DNA of 64,000 nt from the NCBI GenBank assembly GCA_023436715.1, contig JAEZIJ010000210.1, positions 14,974-78,973 on the forward strand, written 5' to 3'. Below the pieces are notes generated by a model. That model searched no databases. It was not told where the DNA came from and was given only the letters and a program-made list of their open reading frames with translations. Positions 24,002 to 32,591 of the stretch are shown piece by piece (position 1 is the first letter of the stretch; every line of letters begins with the position of its first letter). Source of the DNA: Acidobacteriota bacterium (lineage in GTDB: Bacteria > Acidobacteriota > Terriglobia > Bryobacterales > Bryobacteraceae). Made by a program: the position numbers and the translations under genes.

Positions 24002-27000
24002 TCAGAACTCGAACTTGAGCGCGAACTGCAGGTCGCGGTTGTCCGAGTTCGTCGAGGTGATCTGCCCAACGGTCGGCGACCCGATACTCGCGTTCGGGAA
24101 GCCAAAGAAGGGCGTATTGGTCAGGTTGAAGCTATCGAGCCGGAACTGGATGTTGTACCGTTCGCGAAAACGATTGTTCTTCACGAACGATACATCGAAG
24201 TTCACCTGGCCCGGTCCGTAGAGAACGCCGCGCGCGACGTTGCCGTACGTATTCGGCGGTGGCGCGACAAACGCCTTGGGATCGAACCACATCGCAGGAT
24301 CCGGGTTGTCCAGTTTGCCGCTGCCGATGCGGTTGGGCCAGCTCGGCGCGCCGTTGTTCACACCCTGGGACAAGCTCACGTTGAACGGACGCCCGCCTTG
24401 AAGGGTGGTGATGCCCGAGAGAGTCCATCCGCCCGCTACCCACCGCAGCGGACCGCTCGTGGCCCAGCGCTTGCCCGGCCCGAACGGAAGCTCGTACAGG
24501 TAGTTCCCGACAAGCCGATGTTTCACGTCAAAGCCGGAAGGTCCACGGCCCGCCCGGATGTTGGTGATCGTCTGCGGTCCGCCCGTCTGACCGCCGCCGC
24601 TCGCCGCCGACCCGCCGTAATCGAGGTTCTTCGAGAACGTGTACGCGGCCATGAACTGCAGGCCGCTCGCAAACCTCTTCTCCAATTTGGCGCTCAGGCC
24701 GTTGTAGCTCGAGGAGTTCCGCGGATCGAAGATCGTGATGCTGGTGACGTTCGCAATCGGCTGAAGCAGACGCCGCGACTGGGTGCTTCCAATCCCTGGC
24801 TGCACTTCATTGGGATTGTAACCGAACAGCAGGTGGGTGCTGTGGCTACCGGCGTAAGCGATCTCGACCATCATGGTGCTGCTGATCTGCCGTTCGATGT
24901 TGAAGTTCCAGCTCATCATCGACGGCGTGTCGTTTTTGAAACCGTGCCCGAGCACCGCAACCGGCGAGGCATTCAGCTCAGCCGTCGTGCGCGGCTTTAC
25001 CGTCTGTATGGCCGGGAACGGCTGATTGATGGTCGGAATCACGCTCCAGTTCGTCGGGTTGGTCGGAAGGTTGCCGAACGGAGTCTGCGAAACCACGTAC
25101 GGAACCTGCTCGCCGAGCATGCTGGAGCCGGACGGCAGTTCGGGGAAATAGCTGATCGCGTAACCGCTGCGGATGATTGTCTTGCCGTCGCCCATCATGT
25201 CATATGCGAATCCGATTCTGGGACCGAAGTTGCGGTAGCGGGTCTCCTTGCCGGCAGTGCGCGAAATGCCGTCTTCACCGGCATAGGCAAGCCGCAGGTT
25301 GGTCATGTCGAAGTTGACGATCCGGTCCCGGATGGCCACGTCGGGCTTGAAGATGTCGTAGCGCACACCGAGGTTGACGGTGAGGCGCCGCGAAACCTTC
25401 CAGTCGTCCTGGAAATAGAAGCCGTGGTCCTGGACCGTGGTGTAGTATGGCTCCAGCAGGATGCTGCGCCCGCCGCCGCCGCTGATGTAGCCGAGCAGCA
25501 GCGTGGCCAGCCCGGTACCCTGCGAGTTCGTCACGGGGTCGTTCGTGTAGTTCTTGCCGAAGGTCATGTCGCCGCGCGGTCCGCCTCCGGGGGGGCCCGT
25601 GTAGGGCGACGTCATGCGGCGCACATAGCGGTACCCGAACTTGGTCTGGTGACGGCCGAGTGTCCATGCGATGCCGTCCTCCAATTGCCAGTGTGTTTCG
25701 CGCGGGTTCGCAGGCAGGAAGCCCGGCCCGCCGCTCAGTCCCGTGAAATCGGTGACGTTGATGTTCGGAATTCCCGAGCTCTGCTGGGAGATGTTGATCC
25801 CCATGATGCCCAGCGAAGTAGCTGCGTTGTGTCCGAGATCGGACTGGCGCGTGAACGGATTCGTGCGCGCAAAGCCGCCGCGGAACTCGTTCACGAGATT
25901 GGGCTTGAACACGTGTGTTTCGTTGATCGCCAAGCCTTGGGTCGTCAGGTCCGTGACCTGGAGTCCTGCGACATACGGGCCGAGATCGAATTTCTTCGCG
26001 AAATCCGGAGTCGGCAGGCAGCAGTTCGCCTGTCCCTGCGGCGCGATCAGCCGGAAAGCCTCGTAGCTGTACCGGACGAACAGCGAATCCGACTGCGAGA
26101 TCTGGTGATCCACGCGTGTGGTGAATCCGTCATCATCGAGCGAACGCGGCAGGCTGCTCGTATAGTTGTTGAAGTTGCCCGGCACATTGGGCAGCGGATA
26201 TATGCTGGCGACATTCAGGCCGACCTGGTTCATGCGGTTCGACGGGATCACGTTCCCCGTGAACGGGTCACGGAAATACTGCGGGTTGAGTTTCGGGTCG
26301 ACGGGCTTCGCCGGATCGAAGTTCGGATTCAGCCGCGTCGTGAGCGGATCGTAGATATTGATCAGATTGCCTTTCGGGTCCGTGAAATTGCTGAAGTTGC
26401 CAATGCGCGTTTCTGCGGTTGGCACAGTGTTGCTGAACGAGAGACCCTTCCTTTCCTTCATTCCAAAGTAGTCCATGAAGAAGAAGGTCTTGTTCCTGCC
26501 GTTGTACAACTTAGGCAAGTACACCGGCCCGCTCAAGGCCGCGCCGTACTGATTGCGCCGGTAGGGCGGCTTTGCGAAGGGCCTGGGGTTAATATAGCTC
26601 CGCGCATCGAAAAGGTCGTTGCGCAGGAACTCGAACGCGTTGCCGTGCACGTCGTTCCCGCCGGACTTGGTCGATACCGAGACCACGCCCGCGCCGCGGC
26701 CGAATTCCGCCGAATAAGTTCCCGTCAGCACCTTGAATTCGCGCACGGATTCGATCGACGGCTGCACGATCACCGTGTTGAACGTGTACTCGTTGTTGTC
26801 GATACCGTCCACCAGCCAGGCATTCGTGTTCGCCTGGCTGCCCAGCGCGTTGAAGTTCGATGCGGCGCGCGGATTGAACGAGCTCTGGCCGGAAAGGTTC
26901 TCGCCCTGCTGGCCGGGCGTCACGTTCGGAGCCAGATAGACAAGCTGCGCAAAGTTGCGCCCGTTCAGCGGCAGTTCGCGAATGGCCTTCTCGGTAACCA

Positions 27001-27412
27001 CGGCGCCCAGCTCCGCCGTCTCCGACCTGACCAGCGGCGCCGCCGCGGTCACTTCGACCGAGTCGGCCACACCGCCAACCTGAAGCGTGAAATCGAGCCG
27101 CGCCTTCTGGTCAACCTGCAGGTCGAAGTTCTGGCTCGCCTGCTTCCGGAATCCATCTTTGTCTACCGACACCTGGTAGGTGCCGGGGATAAGGAATGGC
27201 GCGTAGTAAGCGCCATTTTCATCAGTTTTATATGTCTGAATCGTTCCCTTGGTTACTTCCTTGATGGTGATGGTCGCGGCCGTAACCACCGCTCCGCTGG
27301 CGTCGCGGACTTCACCCAAAATCGTTCCGGTTGTAACCTGCGCCATCAAGACCGAGCCGATACACACAATCAGGCCTAATAATAGGCCGAGTTTGGTAAA
27401 TGCAGGTCTCAT
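24002..27412 (-). CDS. TonB-dependent receptor, Oar-like, with CarboxypepD_reg domain
   Basis: Large outer-membrane protein of about 1136 residues, probably importing or binding oligosaccharide or other polymer. After a signal peptide ending near VLMAQ comes a carboxypeptidase-regulatory-like beta domain (GTILGEVRDASGAVV). A plug follows with ELPLNGRNFAQLVYLAPNV and WLVDGIDNNEYTFN, then a long beta barrel ending in the aromatic residue of FALKFEF. ATG 27412 is preferred: GGGAG lies about 10 nt upstream, and the longer start at 27433 adds residues before the signal peptide. Confidence 0.9.
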   Translation of the reverse strand: MRPAFTKLGLLLGLIVCIGSVLMAQVTTGTILGEVRDASGAVVTAATITIKEVTKGTIQTYKTDENGAYYAPFLIPGTYQVSVDKDGFRKQASQNFDLQVDQKARLDFTLQVGGVADSVEVTAAAPLVRSETAELGAVVTEKAIRELPLNGRNFAQLVYLAPNVTPGQQGENLSGQSSFNPRAASNFNALGSQANTNAWLVDGIDNNEYTFNTVIVQPSIESVREFKVLTGTYSAEFGRGAGVVSVSTKSGGNDVHGNAFEFLRNDLFDARSYINPRPFAKPPYRRNQYGAALSGPVYLPKLYNGRNKTFFFMDYFGMKERKGLSFSNTVPTAETRIGNFSNFTDPKGNLINIYDPLTTRLNPNFDPAKPVDPKLNPQYFRDPFTGNVIPSNRMNQVGLNVASIYPLPNVPGNFNNYTSSLPRSLDDDGFTTRVDHQISQSDSLFVRYSYEAFRLIAPQGQANCCLPTPDFAKKFDLGPYVAGLQVTDLTTQGLAINETHVFKPNLVNEFRGGFARTNPFTRQSDLGHNAATSLGIMGINISQQSSGIPNINVTDFTGLSGGPGFLPANPRETHWQLEDGIAWTLGRHQTKFGYRYVRRMTSPYTGPPGGGPRGDMTFGKNYTNDPVTNSQGTGLATLLLGYISGGGGRSILLEPYYTTVQDHGFYFQDDWKVSRRLTVNLGVRYDIFKPDVAIRDRIVNFDMTNLRLAYAGEDGISRTAGKETRYRNFGPRIGFAYDMMGDGKTIIRSGYAISYFPELPSGSSMLGEQVPYVVSQTPFGNLPTNPTNWSVIPTINQPFPAIQTVKPRTTAELNASPVAVLGHGFKNDTPSMMSWNFNIERQISSTMMVEIAYAGSHSTHLLFGYNPNEVQPGIGSTQSRRLLQPIANVTSITIFDPRNSSSYNGLSAKLEKRFASGLQFMAAYTFSKNLDYGGSAASGGGQTGGPQTITNIRAGRGPSGFDVKHRLVGNYLYELPFGPGKRWATSGPLRWVAGGWTLSGITTLQGGRPFNVSLSQGVNNGAPSWPNRIGSGKLDNPDPAMWFDPKAFVAPPPNTYGNVARGVLYGPGQVNFDVSFVKNNRFRERYNIQFRLDSFNLTNTPFFGFPNASIGSPTVGQITSTNSDNRDLQFALKFEF

Positions 27413-27588
27413 TAGGTTGGATCTCCCGTACATCCCTCAATGCACTCCGATCACTCTGAGCAGCCCGAAGCTCCCCGAAGCCCTCTAATCTTCAGGGAGC
27501 AAATCGAGCGCGAGGTCAGTATACACCTGGACCGTTAAATCCGAACCCACTGATTTCGTAGTCTTTTTGTGACGCGATGTTACTAACT

Positions 27589-27608
27589 TTGGTAGCCGCC
27601 GCTACCAA
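27589..27608. promoter_or_regulatory. Perfect inverted repeat, candidate operator
   Basis: TTGGTAGC-CGCC-GCTACCAA, an exact 8-bp inverted repeat with a 4-bp spacer, directly after the amidohydrolase stop and about 175 bp upstream of the receptor start. It has no T-tract on either side, so a repressor operator is more likely than a terminator. A TATACT box (minus strand, 27523-27518) between it and the receptor could be the receptor's -10. The regulator is not in the window. Confidence 0.45.
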
Positions 27609-28841
27609 TTACCGGAATTCGGGCGCGCCCAGTCCGTTGAGGTCATAGGCGACCTTGCCGTCCTTCAAAGTCATCTCGCACAGGAGCCTTTTCGTGCCCC
27701 GGAGCCGGACGCCGGTAGCGTCGAGGAAGCCGAACTCCCCGTTTTCGATCCGCAGCACCGCGATGTCCGCGACGGCGCCGGCGGACAGGTGCCCCAGTTC
27801 CTCGTGGTGGATCTCGCGCGCGGGATTCCACGTAGACTTCGCGATGACGTGTTCCACCGGCATGCCCATTATCAGGAACTTGCTCATGACATTGAGCATG
27901 TCTTTCATCCCGCCGTTCATGCTGCTGATGTGCAGGTCGGTGGAGATCGAATCGGGCAGGAAGCCCTGCTCGACGGCGGGCTTGGCTACGCGCCAGAAGA
28001 AGCTTCCGGCCCCGTGGCCCACATCGAAAATGACGCCGCGTTTGCGCGCCTCGGGCAGGGCAGGGTTCAGGCGCCCGGAACCGTCCACCTCGCCGCGCAG
28101 TCCGGAATAGACGTGGGTATATATGTCACCCGGACGGAGCTTGTCCAATATGAGATCCCGTAGAGGGCGCTCGGTGCGATTCCTGCCGAAATCGACCATC
28201 ACCGGAATTTTCGCAATGTTACCGGCTTCGACCGCGCGCTCCACCGGCGCCCATTCCGGCCCCTCAAAGTGGGCTGTTTTGACGCCGACGATCAGTTCCT
28301 TATGCCGGAGCGCCATTTCTGCCGTGGGCTTGGCTTCCATGTCGGCGAGGTCCTGCTCGAACTTACCGCCGCGCATGCCGTTGCCGACGATGTTGATGAA
28401 GGCGAGCAGACGCGTCCTGGAGCGGTCGATGACGCGGTCCTTGAAGTCGGCGAAATTGCGCCAGCCCGCTCCGCCGGCGTCGACCATCGTGGTCACGCCA
28501 ACGCGGAAGCTGAACCCGTCGGGATAGACGCTGTTGTCTCCGGCGTAGGAGTTCCGCTCGCCGGTCCCCGTATACGCGTGTACGTGAATGTCGATGAGCC
28601 CGGGCGTGACGTACAGGCCCGAGACATCGATCACCTTGGAGGCGCGCGCCGGGTCAATGTTCGCTGCGACCTCGGCTATGCGGCCATTGCGGATCGCCAC
28701 ATCGCGGCGATCGGAGATTTTGTTTCGGGGGTCGATGACGCGCCCCCCGCGAAGCAGCAGGTCATATTTCGGCTGGGCCGCAACCACCCCGGCAAGAGCC
28801 AGCGCGAGCGTCAGAACCGTAACGCCAGATTCGAGAGCCAT
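27609..28841 (-). CDS. Secreted amidohydrolase/deacetylase family metallohydrolase
   Basis: A 410-residue amidohydrolase of the cog3964 (EF0837-like) type, hydrolysing an amide or acetyl group on an unknown substrate. It has a signal peptide (residues about 1-22) and the metal-binding HVH in GLIDIHVHAYTG. VKTAHFEG fits the site of the metal-bridging lysine; later metal ligands may lie in YTHVYSG and STDLHISS. A GGGGTGA Shine-Dalgarno stands 5 nt before ATG 28841. It is co-oriented with the downstream receptor and the ThuA cluster. Confidence 0.85.
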   Translation of the reverse strand: MALESGVTVLTLALALAGVVAAQPKYDLLLRGGRVIDPRNKISDRRDVAIRNGRIAEVAANIDPARASKVIDVSGLYVTPGLIDIHVHAYTGTGERNSYAGDNSVYPDGFSFRVGVTTMVDAGGAGWRNFADFKDRVIDRSRTRLLAFINIVGNGMRGGKFEQDLADMEAKPTAEMALRHKELIVGVKTAHFEGPEWAPVERAVEAGNIAKIPVMVDFGRNRTERPLRDLILDKLRPGDIYTHVYSGLRGEVDGSGRLNPALPEARKRGVIFDVGHGAGSFFWRVAKPAVEQGFLPDSISTDLHISSMNGGMKDMLNVMSKFLIMGMPVEHVIAKSTWNPAREIHHEELGHLSAGAVADIAVLRIENGEFGFLDATGVRLRGTKRLLCEMTLKDGKVAYDLNGLGAPEFR

Positions 28842-28915
28842 ACATTCACCCCGCCAAACAGAATAGTCCTAACCGCGACCGCAAGGGAAGACGCTGGCGC
28901 CCGTAATTTGGCCTC

Positions 28916-30334
28916 TCAGCGCGAAGCGGCCCAGCGGATGGCTTGGTGCATGAGCTGCTGGTAACCGGGGTCCTGATGGGCGTAGCGGTCGTGGCCGAGC
29001 TCGATGTAAACGACCCGGGATTTCTCATACGGGCCGATCCAGACCACCGGCCCGTCGCTGGTCGGGTTGTCGGTCGTCATGAGGACCTTCGACCTGGGCG
29101 AGATCCACATGCCCTTGTATGTCTCTTCCATGAAGTAGAGCTGGCCGATGCCGTCCGTGACGGGATGCTTCGCAATCACCTTGGAAAAGACCGGCTGGTC
29201 GTGGAGATACGTGGAGGCGGCGCGGTTGCCTTCGGGCTTCAGCAGATATTTGCCCCCAACGACTTCCTCATACCACCAGGGCCACGAATTGAAGTTCGCG
29301 ATGGCGTGATGACAGACCACCACACCCTTGCCGCTCTCGAGAAAGGCTTGCAGGTTCTTGCGCTGTCCCTCGGAGACTTCCTGGACCATATCGTAAAGGA
29401 CCAGGACATCCACGTTCTTGCTTAGGTTGCCGGTATAGGCGTCCGGGTATCCCTTTACATTGGCGCGGATGTCGGGGAAGTTCTCGAAGACCTGGTAGAA
29501 CGTGGCGTCATGGTCGTGACCGCCGGTGACGACCTGGACACGGATCGGCTGCTCCCGCTTTTCGGCCGGGGCGACGCTCCCGGTGGCGGCCCACTCGCAG
29601 CCGCGCGTGAAGGTGGCGACGAAGCCGGCGGTCTGCATCGCCGAGACATCGTGCCCGAGCGCGGTGTGGAACACGCGTCCCTTGCCATAGTTGAGGGTCC
29701 AGAGCATGGGCTCGTTCTTGCCGGTGCCGCCGTTGGCGGGATCGTCAAACGCGGTTGCGAGCACGTGGATTTCGGGGCGCGTGCGGATCGAGTGATACAG
29801 CTCGTCGTTGATCTTGAACGGCTCGAGTCCCTGAGTAATGGGATGGGCGGCGTCCGTGTACTTGACCGTGAAGAGGTGGCGTGGTGCGTGGCCAGTCTTG
29901 GGTGCCTGATCGGACCAGGAGCCTCCGGCCATCGCGGCGTATTCCGGCCAGGCAGGCTCGATGATGCCGGTGCGAACGTGCCGGTCGCCAAGCACGACGA
30001 GTCCTCCGAACGCATAGGTGGCGCCGTGGACCGCGACGAGGCCTTTTCCGGAGCGAACGAAGTTCTCGACGGCCTTCTCGGCGGTCGCTCCCCAGCGCGC
30101 TCCGTTGTAATCCAGGACGAGGAGGCCGTAGGAGGCCAGCGTGGCATCGGTAATGCCGGCCGGCTCTTCCTGGACCCGGACATCGAAGCGGCCGGTATCG
30201 GTGAGGATTTTGCGGAGATACGGAGTGGTGGTGCGCCAGTCGTGGTTATTGCGTCCGGAAAGGATCAGCACGCGGACAGGCGCGGCGGCGGCGAGGGCCG
30301 CGGCGGCAAGCAACAGGACAATGGCTCTACGCAT
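28916..30334 (-). CDS. Secreted protein with two tandem ThuA domains
   Basis: A 472-residue protein with signal peptide (residues 1-17) followed by two ThuA-like (type-1 glutamine amidotransferase-like) domains. The first starts RVLILSGRNNHDW, the second near residue 260 (VQVVTGGHDHDATFYQVFENF) and contains VVVCHHAIANF. ThuA proteins occur in trehalose/disaccharide utilisation, and this position beside isomerase and oxidoreductase genes suggests carbohydrate use. The tandem arrangement is unusual, as most ThuA proteins have one domain. Its start overlaps the end of the isomerase gene by 8 nt. Confidence 0.87.
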   Translation of the reverse strand: MRRAIVLLLAAAALAAAAPVRVLILSGRNNHDWRTTTPYLRKILTDTGRFDVRVQEEPAGITDATLASYGLLVLDYNGARWGATAEKAVENFVRSGKGLVAVHGATYAFGGLVVLGDRHVRTGIIEPAWPEYAAMAGGSWSDQAPKTGHAPRHLFTVKYTDAAHPITQGLEPFKINDELYHSIRTRPEIHVLATAFDDPANGGTGKNEPMLWTLNYGKGRVFHTALGHDVSAMQTAGFVATFTRGCEWAATGSVAPAEKREQPIRVQVVTGGHDHDATFYQVFENFPDIRANVKGYPDAYTGNLSKNVDVLVLYDMVQEVSEGQRKNLQAFLESGKGVVVCHHAIANFNSWPWWYEEVVGGKYLLKPEGNRAASTYLHDQPVFSKVIAKHPVTDGIGQLYFMEETYKGMWISPRSKVLMTTDNPTSDGPVVWIGPYEKSRVVYIELGHDRYAHQDPGYQQLMHQAIRWAASR

Positions 30335-31175
30335 GGGCGAGCTTGGCCTCCTTGGGGAGAAGAGAGTTCAGGTGCGCAAGGCTGCGGGCGGCCTGTTCCG
30401 AGGTGCCGCACTCGACGGAGAAGACGCCGCTCCAGTTGACCTCGCGAAGAATCCCAATGACGTGCGACCAGGCGATCACTCCGTCGCCGCAGGCGCAGCC
30501 GACTGGGGTGCCGGTGACCTTGCCGCGTTCGGCGTCGGCGTGGGCGATGGTGATGTCCTTCGCGTGCAGGTGTATGAGGCGGTCGCGAACCGCTCTTAGG
30601 CCCTCGTAAGGGTCCTCGCCGGCGAGGTAGGCGTTGCCGGTGTCGTAGTTGATGCGAAGGAAGGGGGAATCGACGAGGCCGGCGATGCGGAGCAAACCGG
30701 CGGTTGTCTTCGAGATGCTCTGGTGCGGCTCGATTCCGACATAGATGCCGTAGCGCTCGGCGGTGCGCAGGACGGTCGATAGCGTGTACTTCATGACTCC
30801 CCAGGCGTCCTCGACGGAAACCCAATCGGGGCGGATGCCTTCATCCGTGTTGACGACGGGTGCTCCGATGGCGGCGGCGAAGCGGATGGCCTTCTGAAGA
30901 TAGGGCACGCTGATTTCGGGACGGATGAGCGGGCAGTGCGCGCTGAGCCCGGAGGCGGCGACGCCGTTGCGGGCGAGCGTGTCCTTGATCTCGAGCGGCT
31001 CCTCATCCAGGGAGACGGAATGGAAGTAGCCGGCTTCGCTGAGCAGTTCGCGGCCGTTGTGGACCATGGGTTCGACGTAGCGGAAGCCGAGCGCGGCGGC
31101 GCGTTCGACTCCGGCCGCGAACCCCTTGTCCTCGTGGCGGATGAATTCCATGTTGACGCCGATTTCAATGCTCAT
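30327..31175 (-). CDS. Sugar phosphate isomerase/epimerase-like TIM-barrel protein
   Basis: Xylose-isomerase-like TIM barrel of 282 residues, with GIEPHQSI, INYDTGNAYLAG and HLHAKDI, the glutamate, aspartate and histidine metal ligands typical of IolE/IolI/UlaE-type enzymes. A good Shine-Dalgarno AAGGAG precedes ATG 31175. It begins the run towards ThuA, and together with the Gfo/Idh oxidoreductase it suggests modification of a polyol or keto-sugar. Exact substrate unknown. Confidence 0.88.
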   Translation of the reverse strand: MSIEIGVNMEFIRHEDKGFAAGVERAAALGFRYVEPMVHNGRELLSEAGYFHSVSLDEEPLEIKDTLARNGVAASGLSAHCPLIRPEISVPYLQKAIRFAAAIGAPVVNTDEGIRPDWVSVEDAWGVMKYTLSTVLRTAERYGIYVGIEPHQSISKTTAGLLRIAGLVDSPFLRINYDTGNAYLAGEDPYEGLRAVRDRLIHLHAKDITIAHADAERGKVTGTPVGCACGDGVIAWSHVIGILREVNWSGVFSVECGTSEQAARSLAHLNSLLPKEAKLAHA

Positions 31176-31190
31176 GCGTTTTCTCCTTGA

Positions 31191-31404
31191 CAGGGGCTAA
31201 AGCCCAAGCCCAAGCGTGCCCCGATACAAAGCCCGATCATACTCAAATGCGCCGGTAAATTTGGGAGCCCTGACAGGGGCTATTATAAAGCCCAGGCCTT
31301 TCCATGACGCTACAGCACGGCTAAATGTGGCAGGCCAGCCGAATCGTATCAGGGCATGGCTTCAGCCATGCCGTAGGGCGTCACCTTTACAGGGCTTTAG
31401 CCCC
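31191..31404. repeat. Cluster of degenerate palindromic element pieces
   Basis: Three pieces of the window's palindromic element: a right half CAGGGGCTAAAGCCC...GATAC at 31191-31227, a central/right piece from 31274 (CAGGGGCTATTATAAAGCCC, with GCACGGCTAAA), and a left half from 31346 (GTATCAGGGCATGGCTTCAGCCATGCC) to the central AGGGCTTTAGCCCC ending at 31404. The C-to-T changes keep the stem of the left half paired (CATGG/CCATG), suggesting folding matters. It fills the whole gap between two genes. Confidence 0.75.
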
Positions 31405-31418
31405 GTTGTCTTTCGTGC

Positions 31419-32591
31419 CTACACATCCCAGTTGTTGTCCCAAACGGCGCGGCCACCCTGCTTGTAGGCGATGTTCATGATGTGGCAGGCCAGCGCCGAG
31501 TAGTGGCCCGTAACCGCGTCGGCGTTGGGCTGCTTGCGGGTGCGGACGCAATCGAGGAAGTTGGCCATGTGGGCGGATTCGGGGCTGGTTCCCGCGGTGA
31601 TGTCGGGCTGCTTCCTGTCTGCGTGCTGGAACCGGTACCCGTGACGGAAGATGGTCAGGCGCCCTCCGGAGCCCATGAAGATGATGTTGGCGGAGTCGTT
31701 CCCGATCATGTCCGTAATATTGGCTTCGAAAGTGACGGTCAGATTCTGCGGGTACTCGACAATGCCGTTGATGTTATCCGGCGTGTCGCGGCCGTCGTTA
31801 TACCGGTAGATGCCGCCGAGCGCCACCGCGGCGCGGGCGCGGGTGAGATTCAGATACCAGTGGACGACATCCACCATGTGGACGAACAGGCCGCCGGTCT
31901 GTCCTCCGGTCGAAAAATCCCAGTAGGAGAAGCGATTGAAGTAACGCTTGGGATCCCACGGGATTTTCGGCAGCCAGCCCAGGCAGGCGTCCCAATCGAG
32001 TCCGGCGGGCTTTGTCTCCATGCCGGCGGGCGGTTTTTCGAGATAGCCCCCGTTTCCATTCCAGATCGTGCGGACCATGGTGACCTGGCCAATGAGACCT
32101 GAGTCGAAGAACCGCTGCTTGGCTTCGATGAAATTAGCCATGCTGCGCTGCTGCATGCCGACCTGAACCACGCGGCGCGTATCGCGAACGGTGCGCACCA
32201 ACTCCACGCCCTGCATGGGAAGCGAGGTCATGGGCTTTTCGACGAAGACGTCCTTGCCGGCGCGGCAGGCCTCGCCGGTAATCTGGGAGTGGAGGTGGTC
32301 CCAGGTGGCGACGATGACGGCGTCGATATCCTTGCGGTCGAGCAACTGGCGATAGTCGGCGTAGCGGGTGACGCCGCCGCCGGCCAGCTTGGCGCCTCTC
32401 TCGCGGCGGAGGTCCCAGGCGTCCGAGACTGCTACCCATTCGTGTCCACCAAGCTGATTGGCGACCTCCATGAGGTAGGAGCCGCGGCCCCCGGTTCCGA
32501 TGATGCCGAGGCGCACGCGATCGTTAGCGCCCATCACGCGCATCTGGGACACGGCGGTGGAGGTTGCGAGGAATGTACGGCGGGTCAACAT
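31419..32591 (-). CDS. Gfo/Idh/MocA family oxidoreductase, Tat-type leader
   Basis: NAD(P)-dependent oxidoreductase of 390 residues. A twin-arginine start (MLTRRTFLATSTAV) is followed by the Rossmann motif LGIIGTGGRGSYL, then the EKP motif (VFVEKPMTS) with the conserved lysine-proline of this family, and the GGQTGGLFVHMVDVVHWYL segment carrying the catalytic histidine. AAGGAG precedes ATG 32591. Export by Tat with bound cofactor is plausible, as for glucose-fructose oxidoreductase. It overlaps the upstream URO-D-like gene by 7 nt, forming an operon. Confidence 0.9.
   Translation of the reverse strand: MLTRRTFLATSTAVSQMRVMGANDRVRLGIIGTGGRGSYLMEVANQLGGHEWVAVSDAWDLRRERGAKLAGGGVTRYADYRQLLDRKDIDAVIVATWDHLHSQITGEACRAGKDVFVEKPMTSLPMQGVELVRTVRDTRRVVQVGMQQRSMANFIEAKQRFFDSGLIGQVTMVRTIWNGNGGYLEKPPAGMETKPAGLDWDACLGWLPKIPWDPKRYFNRFSYWDFSTGGQTGGLFVHMVDVVHWYLNLTRARAAVALGGIYRYNDGRDTPDNINGIVEYPQNLTVTFEANITDMIGNDSANIIFMGSGGRLTIFRHGYRFQHADRKQPDITAGTSPESAHMANFLDCVRTRKQPNADAVTGHYSALACHIMNIAYKQGGRAVWDNNWDV

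Noticed and set aside
24398..27379. 993-codon open frame on the plus strand
   Set aside because: Antisense to the TonB-dependent receptor; composition is arginine/valine-rich and repeat-free, as expected from GC-rich third positions of the real gene.
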